From positions 26,813-41,727 of the forward strand of contig DDIR01000016.1 in the NCBI GenBank assembly GCA_002338715.1: DNA of 14,915 bases. Reading direction: 5' to 3'. The translations under genes were made by a program, and so were the position numbers. The notes beneath the pieces are model-generated. The model saw only the letters and a list, made by a program, of their open reading frames with translations, was not told the origin of the DNA and did not search any database. Position 1 is the first letter of the stretch, and every line of letters starts with the position of its first letter. This document shows positions 1 to 6,116 of the stretch, piece after piece. This DNA comes from Phycisphaerales bacterium UBA1845. GTDB taxonomy: Bacteria > Planctomycetota > Phycisphaerae > UBA1845.

Positions 1-281
1 AAGCCGTTTTCAATACGCATCCGCAGGTGGCTCGCACTGCGCTGGTGGGTGTGGGGGATGCGCCCAACCAAGAGCCGGTTCTCTGCGTTGAAATTGCGAT
101 CGATGCGACATTGGACAACGAATCACTGAAAGCTGAGCTGTTCGCGATCGGCGCGAAGAACGCGAAAACGGCCAACATCCGGACGGTGCTATATCATCCG
201 TTGTTTCCCGTGGATGTTCGCCACAACGCCAAGATCAATCGCGAAGCCCTCGCCTTGTGGGCGTCTCGCCAATTGCAGTAG
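1..281 (+). CDS. oleC: OleC-type beta-lactone synthetase, C-terminal end (partial)
   Basis: This is the 3' end of a gene that begins outside the window; the frame is open from base 3. The roughly 92 visible residues look like the C-terminal lobe of an AMP-binding ligase. They include VFNTHPQVARTALVGVG, a block with PVLCVEI, and a HPLFPVDVRHNAKINRE segment near the end. That last block, with the lysine in the HNAKI segment, is characteristic of OleC in my memory of the family. OleC uses ATP to convert 2-alkyl-3-hydroxyalkanoic acids to beta-lactones in long-chain olefin synthesis. The following gene is an OleD homologue 14 bases downstream, which strongly supports OleC over a generic acyl-CoA ligase. 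The catalytic N-terminal domain cannot be inspected. Confidence 0.8.
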   Translation, partial: AVFNTHPQVARTALVGVGDAPNQEPVLCVEIAIDATLDNESLKAELFAIGAKNAKTANIRTVLYHPLFPVDVRHNAKINREALALWASRQLQ

Positions 282-295
282 ACTTCCTTTCGCCG

Positions 296-1336
296 ATGGA
301 AAACAACGATCACATTTATTCAGGGCAGACGGCACTGGTCACGGGCGGTGGTGGGTTTGTGGGCAGGGAGATTGTCGAACGGCTGACCGCGCGGGGGATG
401 CGCGTGCGGACGCTTGCCCGTGGTGCTTATCGCGAACTTGCAACGCTCGGTGTGCAGGTGGTGCAGGGCGACCTTCGCGATCGGCGGACGGTGCTTGCGG
501 CGTGTCACGGATGCGACGTTGTCTTTCATGTCGCCGCACGGGCTGGGGCTTGGGGACGGTTCGTTGACTTCTATGAGCCGAACGTCATCGGTACGGAGAA
601 CGTCATCGCCGGTTGTCGCAAACACGGTGTCGGGCGATTGGTGTTTACGAGTTCGCCAAGTGTGATCTTTGGCGGTGAAGATCAAACCGGGATCGATGAA
701 TCGGTGGGTTATCCGGAGCGTTTCGCATCCCACTACAGCGCGACCAAGGCGCTGGCTGAGCAGTTGGTGCTGAAAGCGAACGATCGAACACTGCGGACAA
801 TCGCGCTGCGACCCCACCTGGTCTGGGGGCCCGGTGACAATCACATCGTTCCGCGCGTCGTCGCACAGGGGCGGTCGGGCACGCTGCGCATCATCGGTGA
901 CGGCTCGCAGTTGGTTGACGTGACCTACATCGACAATGCAGCCGACGCCCATCTTTGTGCGTTCGATGCGATGACGCGAAACGATGCGGTCGGTGGGCGG
1001 GCGTACTTCATCAGCCAAGGTGAGCCCGTCAAGCTTTGGGATATCATCAACGGGATTCTAGAGGCAGCCGGTTTGCCGAAGGTGACGAAGCGAATTCCGC
1101 GCGGTGTCGCCAAGACAGCGGCTGGCGCGATGGAATGCGTGCACAGAATTCTGCGATTAAAGGGTGAACCGCGACTGACGCGGTTTGTCGTCGAGCAGAT
1201 GTCGACCACGCATTACTTCAACATCGATGCCGCGCGAAGAGACCTGGGATATGAACCGAAAGTTTCGACGGAGGAAGGCTTGGTCCGGCTTGGCGCGTGG
1301 TTCAACGATCGCGGAAAGACTTCGAGGCAGCCGTAG
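296..1336 (+). CDS. oleD: OleD-type NAD(P)-dependent 2-alkyl-3-ketoalkanoate reductase
   Basis: This encodes 346 residues of an extended short-chain dehydrogenase/reductase (3-beta-hydroxysteroid dehydrogenase/epimerase class). The Rossmann motif is GGGGFVG at residues 17-23, CDVVFHVAARAG lies at about 73-84, serines of TSSPS at 119-122, and the catalytic pair Y147/K151 in YSATK. The whole pattern, including GTENVIAGCRKHGVGRLVFTSSPSV and LRPHLVWGPGD, matches OleD. OleD reduces the 2-alkyl-3-keto acid made by OleA, and the product goes to OleC. I chose the ATG at 296. The frame is open upstream to a GTG at 257, but that would overlap oleC and add 13 residues ahead of the Rossmann fold. No clear Shine-Dalgarno site precedes either start. 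The 14-base gap to oleC indicates one operon. Confidence 0.87.
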   Translation: MENNDHIYSGQTALVTGGGGFVGREIVERLTARGMRVRTLARGAYRELATLGVQVVQGDLRDRRTVLAACHGCDVVFHVAARAGAWGRFVDFYEPNVIGTENVIAGCRKHGVGRLVFTSSPSVIFGGEDQTGIDESVGYPERFASHYSATKALAEQLVLKANDRTLRTIALRPHLVWGPGDNHIVPRVVAQGRSGTLRIIGDGSQLVDVTYIDNAADAHLCAFDAMTRNDAVGGRAYFISQGEPVKLWDIINGILEAAGLPKVTKRIPRGVAKTAAGAMECVHRILRLKGEPRLTRFVVEQMSTTHYFNIDAARRDLGYEPKVSTEEGLVRLGAWFNDRGKTSRQP

Positions 1337-1337
1337 T

Positions 1338-1388
1338 ACCCGCCCGTTTGCGCGGCTGAGCGTGGGGGTAACTTTCAGGAGGGCGGGT
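1338..1388 (+). terminator. possible long hairpin after oleD
   Basis: ACCCGCCC at 1338-1345 and GGGCGGGT at 1381-1388 are exact 8-bp inverted arms just behind the oleD stop codon. The 35-base loop is long and no T tract follows, so this is not a classical intrinsic terminator. Its position is the main argument; chance pairing in GC-rich DNA is quite possible. Confidence 0.22.
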
Positions 1389-1520
1389 TGCAACAATGCC
1401 ACAAAGTGCGAGAATCGTTGAAACGAATCAATGGCCTAGGGATGCGTTGTCGCGCTCGGCTGACTTGTATGGTTGGGCGCATGCGGCGATGTTTGGGCGA
1501 TTAACTTTTGAGGATTTGTC

Positions 1521-1877
1521 ATGAAAGTGCAGTCGATTGAATCGCATGACCAGGCGCCGGTGACGATGGAGGGGGCTTCGGGCGCGAAGATGCGGATGCT
1601 CATCGGGCCCGGTGAGCGCGCCCCGAACTTTCACATGCGTCATTTTGAAGTCGAGGTGGGTGGCTACACGCCGCACCACCAGCATGACTACGAACATGAA
1701 ATCGTGATCCTCAAGGGCAAAGGGGTGGCGAAGTCGGAGCAGGGCGAGCGTGAATTCAGTGCGGGCGATATCATTTACGTCCCCGCGAACGAGATGCACA
1801 ACTTCAGCAACACCGGTGACACGCCGCTTGAGTTTATCTGCCTGATCCCCGCGCCGCAGGATTGCTCGAAAGATTAA
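1521..1877 (+). CDS. small single-domain cupin protein
   Basis: This is a 118-residue cupin of the Cupin_2 type. Cupin motif 1 is visible at about residues 47-66, with H53, H55, H59 and E60 as metal-ligand candidates (HHQHDYEHE). Motif 2 is at about 82-97 (GDIIYVPANEMHNFSN) with H93 as the last ligand. One beta-barrel domain makes up the whole protein; there is no signal peptide or extra domain. Small cupins serve as metal-dependent dioxygenases, isomerases or ligand sensors, and nothing here decides which. The ATG is well supported by GAGGA at 1510-1514, six bases upstream. It lies 184 bases after oleD, so it probably has its own promoter, and a link to olefin synthesis is unproven. Confidence 0.85.
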   Translation: MKVQSIESHDQAPVTMEGASGAKMRMLIGPGERAPNFHMRHFEVEVGGYTPHHQHDYEHEIVILKGKGVAKSEQGEREFSAGDIIYVPANEMHNFSNTGDTPLEFICLIPAPQDCSKD

Positions 1878-1896
1878 TACCGGCGCGATTCACCAA

Positions 1897-1980
1897 GTAG
1901 GGTCCGCTGTGCGGACCATCGGGCATGAATCGGCGCGTCGTTGTCGGTTGGCACATATCGGTCCGCACAGCGGACCCTAC
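1897..1980. repeat. REPIN: two REP elements in inverted orientation
   Basis: The 21-base arm at 1897-1917 is the exact reverse complement of 1960-1980, separated by 42 bases. Each arm starts with GTAG followed by its own small palindrome (GGTCCGC, loop TGT, GCGGACC). A GTAG tetranucleotide at the foot of a hairpin is the hallmark of REP sequences mobilised by RAYT (REP-associated tyrosine) transposases, and an inverted pair is the REPIN arrangement. No RAYT gene is in the window. The element lies between the cupin stop codon and the start of the zinc-ribbon membrane gene, so it could act as a terminator for the first or shape transcription of the second. Confidence 0.85.
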
Positions 1981-2006
1981 ATTTCCCTTCACTGTTCGGC
2001 GGGCGG

Positions 2007-2579
2007 ATGATCGCATCGAACGACAAACAGAAACCATCAGCCGAACCCGTGGTCAAAGGCGTTTGCTCGAAGTGTGGCCGCTCCGTCGCGGGCTTTCCCG
2101 GTGACTATGCCCGCTGCGACAAGTGCGAGCACATGCAGATGCTATCCTCCGATCCGCCGCCCGGTTGGCGGATGGCCGCGGGGGGAGAGCGACTGACGCA
2201 ACTGCCGTTTTGGTTCACGACGTTGTTCTACGCCTCGATCGGGGTGATCGTCTGGACCGGTGGCGGCAGCGACACGATCAGCAGCATCATCGTCGTGCTC
2301 GTCTTTGCCGGCTGGATTTTTTCGATCATGCAGTTTTCCAAAGCGGCTGAACGCCAACGCGGCTGGTGGATACCGGTCTTGGAGTATCACATCGTCGCAC
2401 TGCTGATGATCCCCGGTTTCATGTGTGCAGCCGGCGCGCTCATGGCCCTCGTCAACTGGACCATCGACGGCATGACATTCCTATGGATGCTCTTCGCAGC
2501 CGTCATCATGTTCATATCCCTGCTGCTGTACGGCGACGCAAGAAGGCGGATCGCGCATCTAAAGATTATTCGTCGATAG
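2007..2579 (+). CDS. zinc-ribbon plus four-helix membrane protein, function unknown
   Basis: This encodes 190 residues. An N-terminal zinc ribbon has C20-x2-C23 and C37-x2-C40 (CSKCGRS and CDKCEH). It is followed by four likely membrane helices at about 68-84, 90-109, 124-150 and 157-175, and a short basic tail ending in IIRR. The cytoplasmic zinc-ribbon-on-membrane layout is common in uncharacterised bacterial proteins, and I do not recognise a named family. The ATG at 2007 is preferred: the frame is open back to 1941, but that extension reads through the right arm of the REPIN and is not protein-like. There is no convincing Shine-Dalgarno site. The gene starts 26 bases after the REPIN, so its promoter must lie in or upstream of the repeat. 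Confidence 0.75.
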   Translation: MIASNDKQKPSAEPVVKGVCSKCGRSVAGFPGDYARCDKCEHMQMLSSDPPPGWRMAAGGERLTQLPFWFTTLFYASIGVIVWTGGGSDTISSIIVVLVFAGWIFSIMQFSKAAERQRGWWIPVLEYHIVALLMIPGFMCAAGALMALVNWTIDGMTFLWMLFAAVIMFISLLLYGDARRRIAHLKIIRR

Positions 2580-2897
2580 CTTGTCATTGTTCAAGTTGAT
2601 ATTCCTGACCGAGATACTTCCCAACATAAGTCACGCACCATGTTCTCTGAATGAACAGCGCCCGCTATGTCGCAAAATGGCAAAGACAAGATTGAGGGAG
2701 GGGTATGTGCCTAGGTGTGTCACAATTGTTCCTGTAACACCCTGATTTCCAATCCTTGAAATGTGATGTCTATGCCGGTTATTCTGAAGAGATACACTTG
2801 CCATTAGTACTTGAATAAATATTTGCCCGAGATCGGAAGAATAGTCCCAATGAGGAGTTCTTAGGCCAAGCGGGCTCGTCTAATTTTAACGCCACAC

Positions 2898-2927
2898 TTG
2901 ACATGTAGCTGTAACCTTCGCGATGAT
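2898..2927 (+). promoter_or_regulatory. candidate sigma-70-like promoter of the two-gene unit
   Basis: A perfect TTGACA -35 hexamer lies at 2898-2903. GATGAT at 2922-2927 matches 4 of 6 positions of the -10 consensus, with an 18-base spacer. Transcription would start near 2934, about 24 bases ahead of the ribosome binding site at 2958-2963, which is sensible geometry. The -10 is only moderate. Confidence 0.45.
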
Positions 2928-2938
2928 CCGCAAGGTTA
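2912..2938. promoter_or_regulatory. inverted repeat over the -10 region, operator candidate
   Basis: TAACCTT at 2912-2918 and AAGGTTA at 2932-2938 are exact 7-base inverted arms. Inside them GCG (2920-2922) pairs with CGC (2929-2931) if C2919 is bulged, leaving a six-base loop. The repeat covers the proposed -10 hexamer, where a repressor would block RNA polymerase. It could instead form a hairpin at the very start of the transcript. Confidence 0.4.
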
Positions 2939-2969
2939 GAGTCATCCTCATAACGTCAAGGAGCTAGTA

Positions 2970-3884
2970 GTGGCAACGAAGCAAATCAAAATAGACTTCT
3001 ATCGCGTAGTTATGCCAGACGGTTGCCCAGTTCTGTTTTCCGACATCATAAACAATGTTGCGAAACGCAAGAGGGAAGACAGGAACGAGCAAGTGGCCGG
3101 TGTTCACATGCGCCTTCACGAACTGAAGATCCAAAACGAGTGCATTCAAGGCGACCTATTGCGTATTCGAATTGAAGATGGTGCGGAAGTCGCCAGCATG
3201 TCAGGAGAGATTGAGCCTATTGCAATGGGGTCTGATGAAGGACTGGGGGAGCACACTGCATTCTTATATGAACCAACGCAAGAACTATTAGTCGTGCAAC
3301 GCAATGTTTACGGTGTCAGCAGCAGCAGGTTGGCGCAGTATTTCGAGAAGGTGGGGAATCTTCGTGAGCCGATTTTCTTGGACCCGGTATATACGGAAGA
3401 CGCGATCGACAGATTGGCTAAATTAGAATCTGCAACTCGATTGGAACTCCGCATGGCTGGGCCAATCGACCCAAATCAGTTTCGCGGATCCTCAGGGATG
3501 AAGGATTTCATTGAGCTAAGCAAGGCGCTGCGAGCGCCTGCTGCATCGGTTGTATTCTCACTCGGAAGAAAATGGCGTGGAAAGTCGTTGCATATTCCCA
3601 CCCTCAAAAGATTTATCAAGGATGCATTTGAAATACTCGGGGTTTCGGCGGAATCGTTTTCCAAGATAGAGATCTCTGGTCGAACTGAAAACGAAGAACG
3701 CGATGTGCTTGACTTGGTTGCCGAGCGAATGGTGGCCGTGAGAAAAGTCAGACAAAATGCTTATCGAAACCTGTCTTTTGCAGGGAGACGTGGCGCGTTA
3801 CTTGACGCATTGGAGGAGAAGCGTGAAGAACTACGAAGACTTTTCAAAGAGGATTCCGTGGCCCAGCGGAAGAATGGTAGATGA
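2970..3884 (+). CDS. uncharacterised 304-aa soluble protein (possibly DUF6731-like), first gene of a two-gene unit
   Basis: This is a 304-residue protein without signal peptide or membrane helix. The N-terminal half looks beta-rich and contains a conserved-looking block GLGEHTAFLYEP (91-102), LLVVQRNVYGVSSSRLAQYF (106-125), and a preceding GDLLRIRIEDG. The C-terminal part (about 240-295) is charged and helical: NEERDVLDLVAERM, then RRGALLDALEEKREELRRLF. The pattern reminds me of the DUF6731 family, but this is from memory and uncertain; no enzymatic motif is visible. The GTG start is decided by a textbook AAGGAG at 2958-2963, six bases upstream. Base composition is lower in G+C than flanking genes. 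The 3' end overlaps the next gene by 11 bases, so the two are translated together and probably act together. Confidence 0.8.
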   Translation: MATKQIKIDFYRVVMPDGCPVLFSDIINNVAKRKREDRNEQVAGVHMRLHELKIQNECIQGDLLRIRIEDGAEVASMSGEIEPIAMGSDEGLGEHTAFLYEPTQELLVVQRNVYGVSSSRLAQYFEKVGNLREPIFLDPVYTEDAIDRLAKLESATRLELRMAGPIDPNQFRGSSGMKDFIELSKALRAPAASVVFSLGRKWRGKSLHIPTLKRFIKDAFEILGVSAESFSKIEISGRTENEERDVLDLVAERMVAVRKVRQNAYRNLSFAGRRGALLDALEEKREELRRLFKEDSVAQRKNGR

Positions 3885-4305
3885 CTGGTGGCCTCTTGTC
3901 GCGAGTAGCGTGTTAACGTTCCTTGCATTTGTTATTTATTGGAGCAGGCCATTGCCAACAAGGCTCGGCGATCTGATGAATGCGACGATCAGTTTGAGCG
4001 CGATAGCTATTGGTTTTCTTGCAACCGCAAAGTCGGTAATACTTTCGATTAAGGATGAGGCGATCATAAGAACACTGAAAGAATCGGGCGATCACGATCG
4101 CTTGCTGGGGTATTTCATGAAAGCGATTCGCTGGTCGTTTGGCCTTGGGATTCTCAGTGCAATAGGCCTTCTGATCGACTTTGAAGCGGATACGACGCCC
4201 CACCCTTGGCTATTTTCAATTTGGCTTTTTACGCTCGCTGAAACAGGATTTTGCAGTTATCGCGTTATCGATTTGTTCACCCGAATTTTGCGAGCCACCG
4301 ACTAG
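3874..4305 (+). CDS. 143-aa four-helix membrane protein, second gene of the two-gene unit
   Basis: The product is a small, almost entirely membrane-embedded protein. Likely helices are at about residues 5-22, 37-57 (containing ISLSAIAIGFLATAKSVILSI), 86-102 and 112-130. A charged cytoplasmic-looking loop (58-85, KDEAIIRTLKESGDHDRLLGYF) lies between helices 2 and 3. The ATG at 3874 is chosen because it overlaps the upstream stop (3882-3884) by 11 bases, a usual mark of translational coupling. The frame is open back to 3757, but those 39 extra codons run inside the upstream gene and do not resemble a membrane-protein N-terminus. No family name is certain. Pairing of a soluble partner with a compact multi-helix protein resembles sensor/effector modules of abortive-infection systems; that is inference only. 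Confidence 0.75.
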   Translation: MVDDWWPLVASSVLTFLAFVIYWSRPLPTRLGDLMNATISLSAIAIGFLATAKSVILSIKDEAIIRTLKESGDHDRLLGYFMKAIRWSFGLGILSAIGLLIDFEADTTPHPWLFSIWLFTLAETGFCSYRVIDLFTRILRATD

Positions 4306-4367
4306 ACATAGCTGATCAATATCGAATGTTCTTGAATATGCCAGCTGCGATTGAAGTGACGGGGCCA

Positions 4368-4384
4368 GGTGAATCACACCCTAC
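4368..4384 (-). repeat. degenerate REP-like element overlapping a stop codon
   Basis: On the minus strand, GTAG (4384-4381) is followed by GGTG, a five-base loop TGATT, and CACC. This is the same head-plus-hairpin layout as the two clearer REPs in the window, but with only four pairs. The TAG of the head is the stop codon of the minus-strand YjbR-like gene. Confidence 0.35.
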
Positions 4385-4755
4385 TTTTTGGTTGTTTTCT
4401 TCTTTGCCGTTGATTTTGTTTTCGTCGCGCCGGTTAGTTCGTAGCTTTCGGTCAGCCATTTTTCCCATGTTTTCTTGGGGATTGGTTTTTCAGCGGTGAA
4501 CCGTGCGACAACCCACCCTCCCTTGCCTACTTCGTATTCGTCGGGGGACTTTGCGGCTAGCTTGGTGGCTTCGGGGATGGACTTGTCGAGTTTGAACATG
4601 GCTTTGTAGCGGCCGCCTTGGGTTCCGATGTAGAGGAAGCCCTTCTTGTTGGCTTTGAATGAGCTTTGGGTGCAGGCGGTGCCTTTGTCGACGTTGGGGA
4701 ACTCGCTGGCCTTCTTGCGGATGGGTTCGGTTGGGTCTTTTTTGAGGGCGGCCAT
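4381..4755 (-). CDS. YjbR/MmcQ-like protein
   Basis: This encodes 124 residues and resembles the YjbR/MmcQ (DUF419) family, small proteins with a double-wing-like DNA-binding fold and no settled biochemical role. Supporting blocks are FPNVDKGTACTQSSFKANKKGFLYIG, KAMFKLDKSIPEATKLAAKSPDEYEVG, GGWVVARF and a C-terminal WLTESYELTGA. A lysine/threonine-rich tail of about 15 residues follows. The ATG at 4755 is firm: AAGGAG at 4767-4762 sits six bases upstream. The frame stays open to a TTG at 4827, but that extension lies in a repeat hairpin. It is the last gene of the minus-strand array, separated from hutI by REP and hairpin elements, so it may be separately transcribed. Its stop codon is part of a REP-like motif. 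Confidence 0.65.
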   Translation of the reverse strand: MAALKKDPTEPIRKKASEFPNVDKGTACTQSSFKANKKGFLYIGTQGGRYKAMFKLDKSIPEATKLAAKSPDEYEVGKGGWVVARFTAEKPIPKKTWEKWLTESYELTGATKTKSTAKKKTTKK

Positions 4756-4804
4756 TGCTTGCTCCTTGGTTGGATTTGGGCGAGCTTTTTCTTTTTCTTC
4801 AGTC

Positions 4805-4835
4805 CCCCACCCTTCCGCTTTGCTCAAGAATGGGG
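4805..4835 (-). repeat. 10-bp hairpin of a second, C/G-rich repeat type
   Basis: CCCCACCCTT at 4805-4814 and AAGAATGGGG at 4826-4835 form an inverted repeat with an 11-base loop. As DNA there are two mismatches, but in minus-strand RNA both become G-U pairs, giving an uninterrupted 10-bp stem. It lies between hutI and the yjbR-like gene, directly after the REP, and could act as a processing or termination signal between them. Confidence 0.5.
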
Positions 4836-4857
4836 CACCCGGGCGAAGGATTTAGCA

Positions 4858-4879
4858 GGTGCGGCTAGCCGCACCCTAC
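4858..4879 (-). repeat. single REP element
   Basis: On the minus strand a GTAG head (4879-4876) is followed by the perfect 18-base palindrome GGTGCGGCTAGCCGCACC (4875-4858). Head and palindrome layout match the arms of the REPIN at 1897-1980, with a different stem sequence, so it is likely a related REP subfamily. It lies 11 bases after the hutI stop codon. Confidence 0.7.
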
Positions 4880-4890
4880 GATTTTGGGCG

Positions 4891-6114
4891 CTAAACGGTG
4901 CGGCCTTTCTTGATGACCGTCCTTGTGCAGTTTCTTCCTGCGAAGTAGCACATTTGCTCGATGGTTGGGACGTCTAAGATGGTCAGGTCGGCTTGCATGC
5001 CTTCCTTGATTGCGCCGACTTTGCTTTCACGTTTCAGGACAGCGGCTGCGTTGGCGGTGGTGGCTACTAGGGTCTGAACTGGCGTCATTCCCATTTGCGA
5101 ACAGGCGATGCTCATGGTCAGCGGGAGCGATTCGACGACGGATGAACCCGGGTTGAAGTCGGTGGCGATGGCCACAGGCAAACCGGCATCGACGATCCTT
5201 CGCGCGGGGGCTTGTTCGACGCCGAGGTAGAATGAACATGCCGGCAGCAGGACAGCCACCGTGCCCGCATCGCGCATCGCTTGAATCGATTCATCGTCGA
5301 TGCGTTCCAGATGGTCAGCCGACGACGCTCCGACCTTGGCCGCTAACTTCGACGCACCGATCTGCGTGATCTGATCGGCATGGATGCGCGGGGTGAGTCC
5401 GGCATCGGCGCAGGTCGTCAGGAACCGCCGGGATTGTTCGACATTAAACGCCGTGGCTTCGCAGAAAACGTCGGCGAACTCAGCCAACCCCTCCGCGCGA
5501 ATCTGATCGAGCACCTTGCGATCGAGCACGATGTCGAGATAAGCATCGCCATCACCGTCAAACTCGCGCGGTATGGTGTGGGCTGCGAGGTACGTACCGA
5601 CGATTTCGATCGGTTGCAACTCGCCCAAGCGCTTCGCGGCTCGCAGCATTTTCAATTCGTCTTCGACGGTTAGCCCGTATCCGCTCTTGATCTCGACCGT
5701 GGTCACGCCAAGCGCCAGCATCCGCTGCAAACGTGGGAGGGCTAGCTCAACGAGTTCGTCGACGCTGCACTTCCGCACGGCATCGACGGTGTTTTTGATT
5801 CCACCGCCGCGTCGGGCGATTTCCGCATAGCTGAGGCCTTGGGCGCGCTGCACGTATTCATCCTCGCGCGTGCCGGCGAAGACGGTGTGCGTGTGGCAGT
5901 CGATGAGCCCGGGGATCACGCAGCCGCGATTGGCGTCGATAACGTCTGCGTCGGTCGGCCAATTGTTGGGATCGTCGTCGCGAATCCATGCGATGGTGTC
6001 GCCTTCGATACCGATGGCTGACTTGCGATGACGCGTGATGGGAAGTTCGCCATTGAGCGATGTAGGTCCGACGGGACCGGTGCAGATTTCGGAGATATTG
6101 CGGACGACGAGCAT
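4891..6114 (-). CDS. hutI: imidazolonepropionase
   Basis: The enzyme hydrolyses 4-imidazolone-5-propanoate to N-formimino-L-glutamate, the third step of histidine degradation. The 407 residues are the usual family length. The amidohydrolase fold is clear: metal ligands H74 and H76 in PGLIDCHTHTVFAG, KSGYGL at 143-148, H179 in AAHT, H245 in HADQ, SADHLE at 265-270, and D319 in ATDFNPG. All the hallmark residues are present, so it should be active. The ATG is two bases after the tdk stop (TGA-CC-ATG), so it is translationally coupled to tdk. No hutU, hutH or hutG is visible, which is unusual because hut genes often cluster. The protein is cytoplasmic. Confidence 0.95.
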   Translation of the reverse strand: MLVVRNISEICTGPVGPTSLNGELPITRHRKSAIGIEGDTIAWIRDDDPNNWPTDADVIDANRGCVIPGLIDCHTHTVFAGTREDEYVQRAQGLSYAEIARRGGGIKNTVDAVRKCSVDELVELALPRLQRMLALGVTTVEIKSGYGLTVEDELKMLRAAKRLGELQPIEIVGTYLAAHTIPREFDGDGDAYLDIVLDRKVLDQIRAEGLAEFADVFCEATAFNVEQSRRFLTTCADAGLTPRIHADQITQIGASKLAAKVGASSADHLERIDDESIQAMRDAGTVAVLLPACSFYLGVEQAPARRIVDAGLPVAIATDFNPGSSVVESLPLTMSIACSQMGMTPVQTLVATTANAAAVLKRESKVGAIKEGMQADLTILDVPTIEQMCYFAGRNCTRTVIKKGRTV

Positions 6115-6116
6115 GG

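Larger units (their letters stand above)
2580..2969. other. 390-base non-coding stretch, less GC-rich, with promoter region at its right end
   Basis: I find no convincing open frame, tRNA or repeat array in this stretch. G+C is clearly lower than in the flanking genes; the row 2761-2820 has 21 of 60. The right end carries the candidate promoter, an inverted repeat and the ribosome binding site of the next gene. The remainder (about 2580-2890) may be a remnant of displaced sequence or hold a small RNA, but nothing in it proves either. Confidence 0.6.

Noticed and set aside
320..1018. 232-codon minus-strand frame opposite oleD
   Set aside because: Antisense shadow of a well-supported gene; low-complexity, arginine/proline-rich translation.
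1941..2006. N-terminal extension of the zinc-ribbon gene
   Set aside because: It runs through the right arm of the REPIN and adds nothing protein-like before the ATG at 2007.
2830..2840. AGATCGGAAGA, identical to the first 11 bases of a common sequencing adapter
   Set aside because: The next bases differ from the adapter, and the sequence continues naturally into the flanking DNA, so chance is the simpler explanation.
2580..2969. Search for a tRNA, CRISPR repeats or attachment site in the non-coding stretch
   Set aside because: No cloverleaf, regularly spaced repeats or matching direct repeats could be found by eye.
4756..4827. N-terminal extension of the YjbR-like gene from a TTG
   Set aside because: The extension is translated from a repeat hairpin, while AAGGAG with six-base spacing marks the ATG at 4755.
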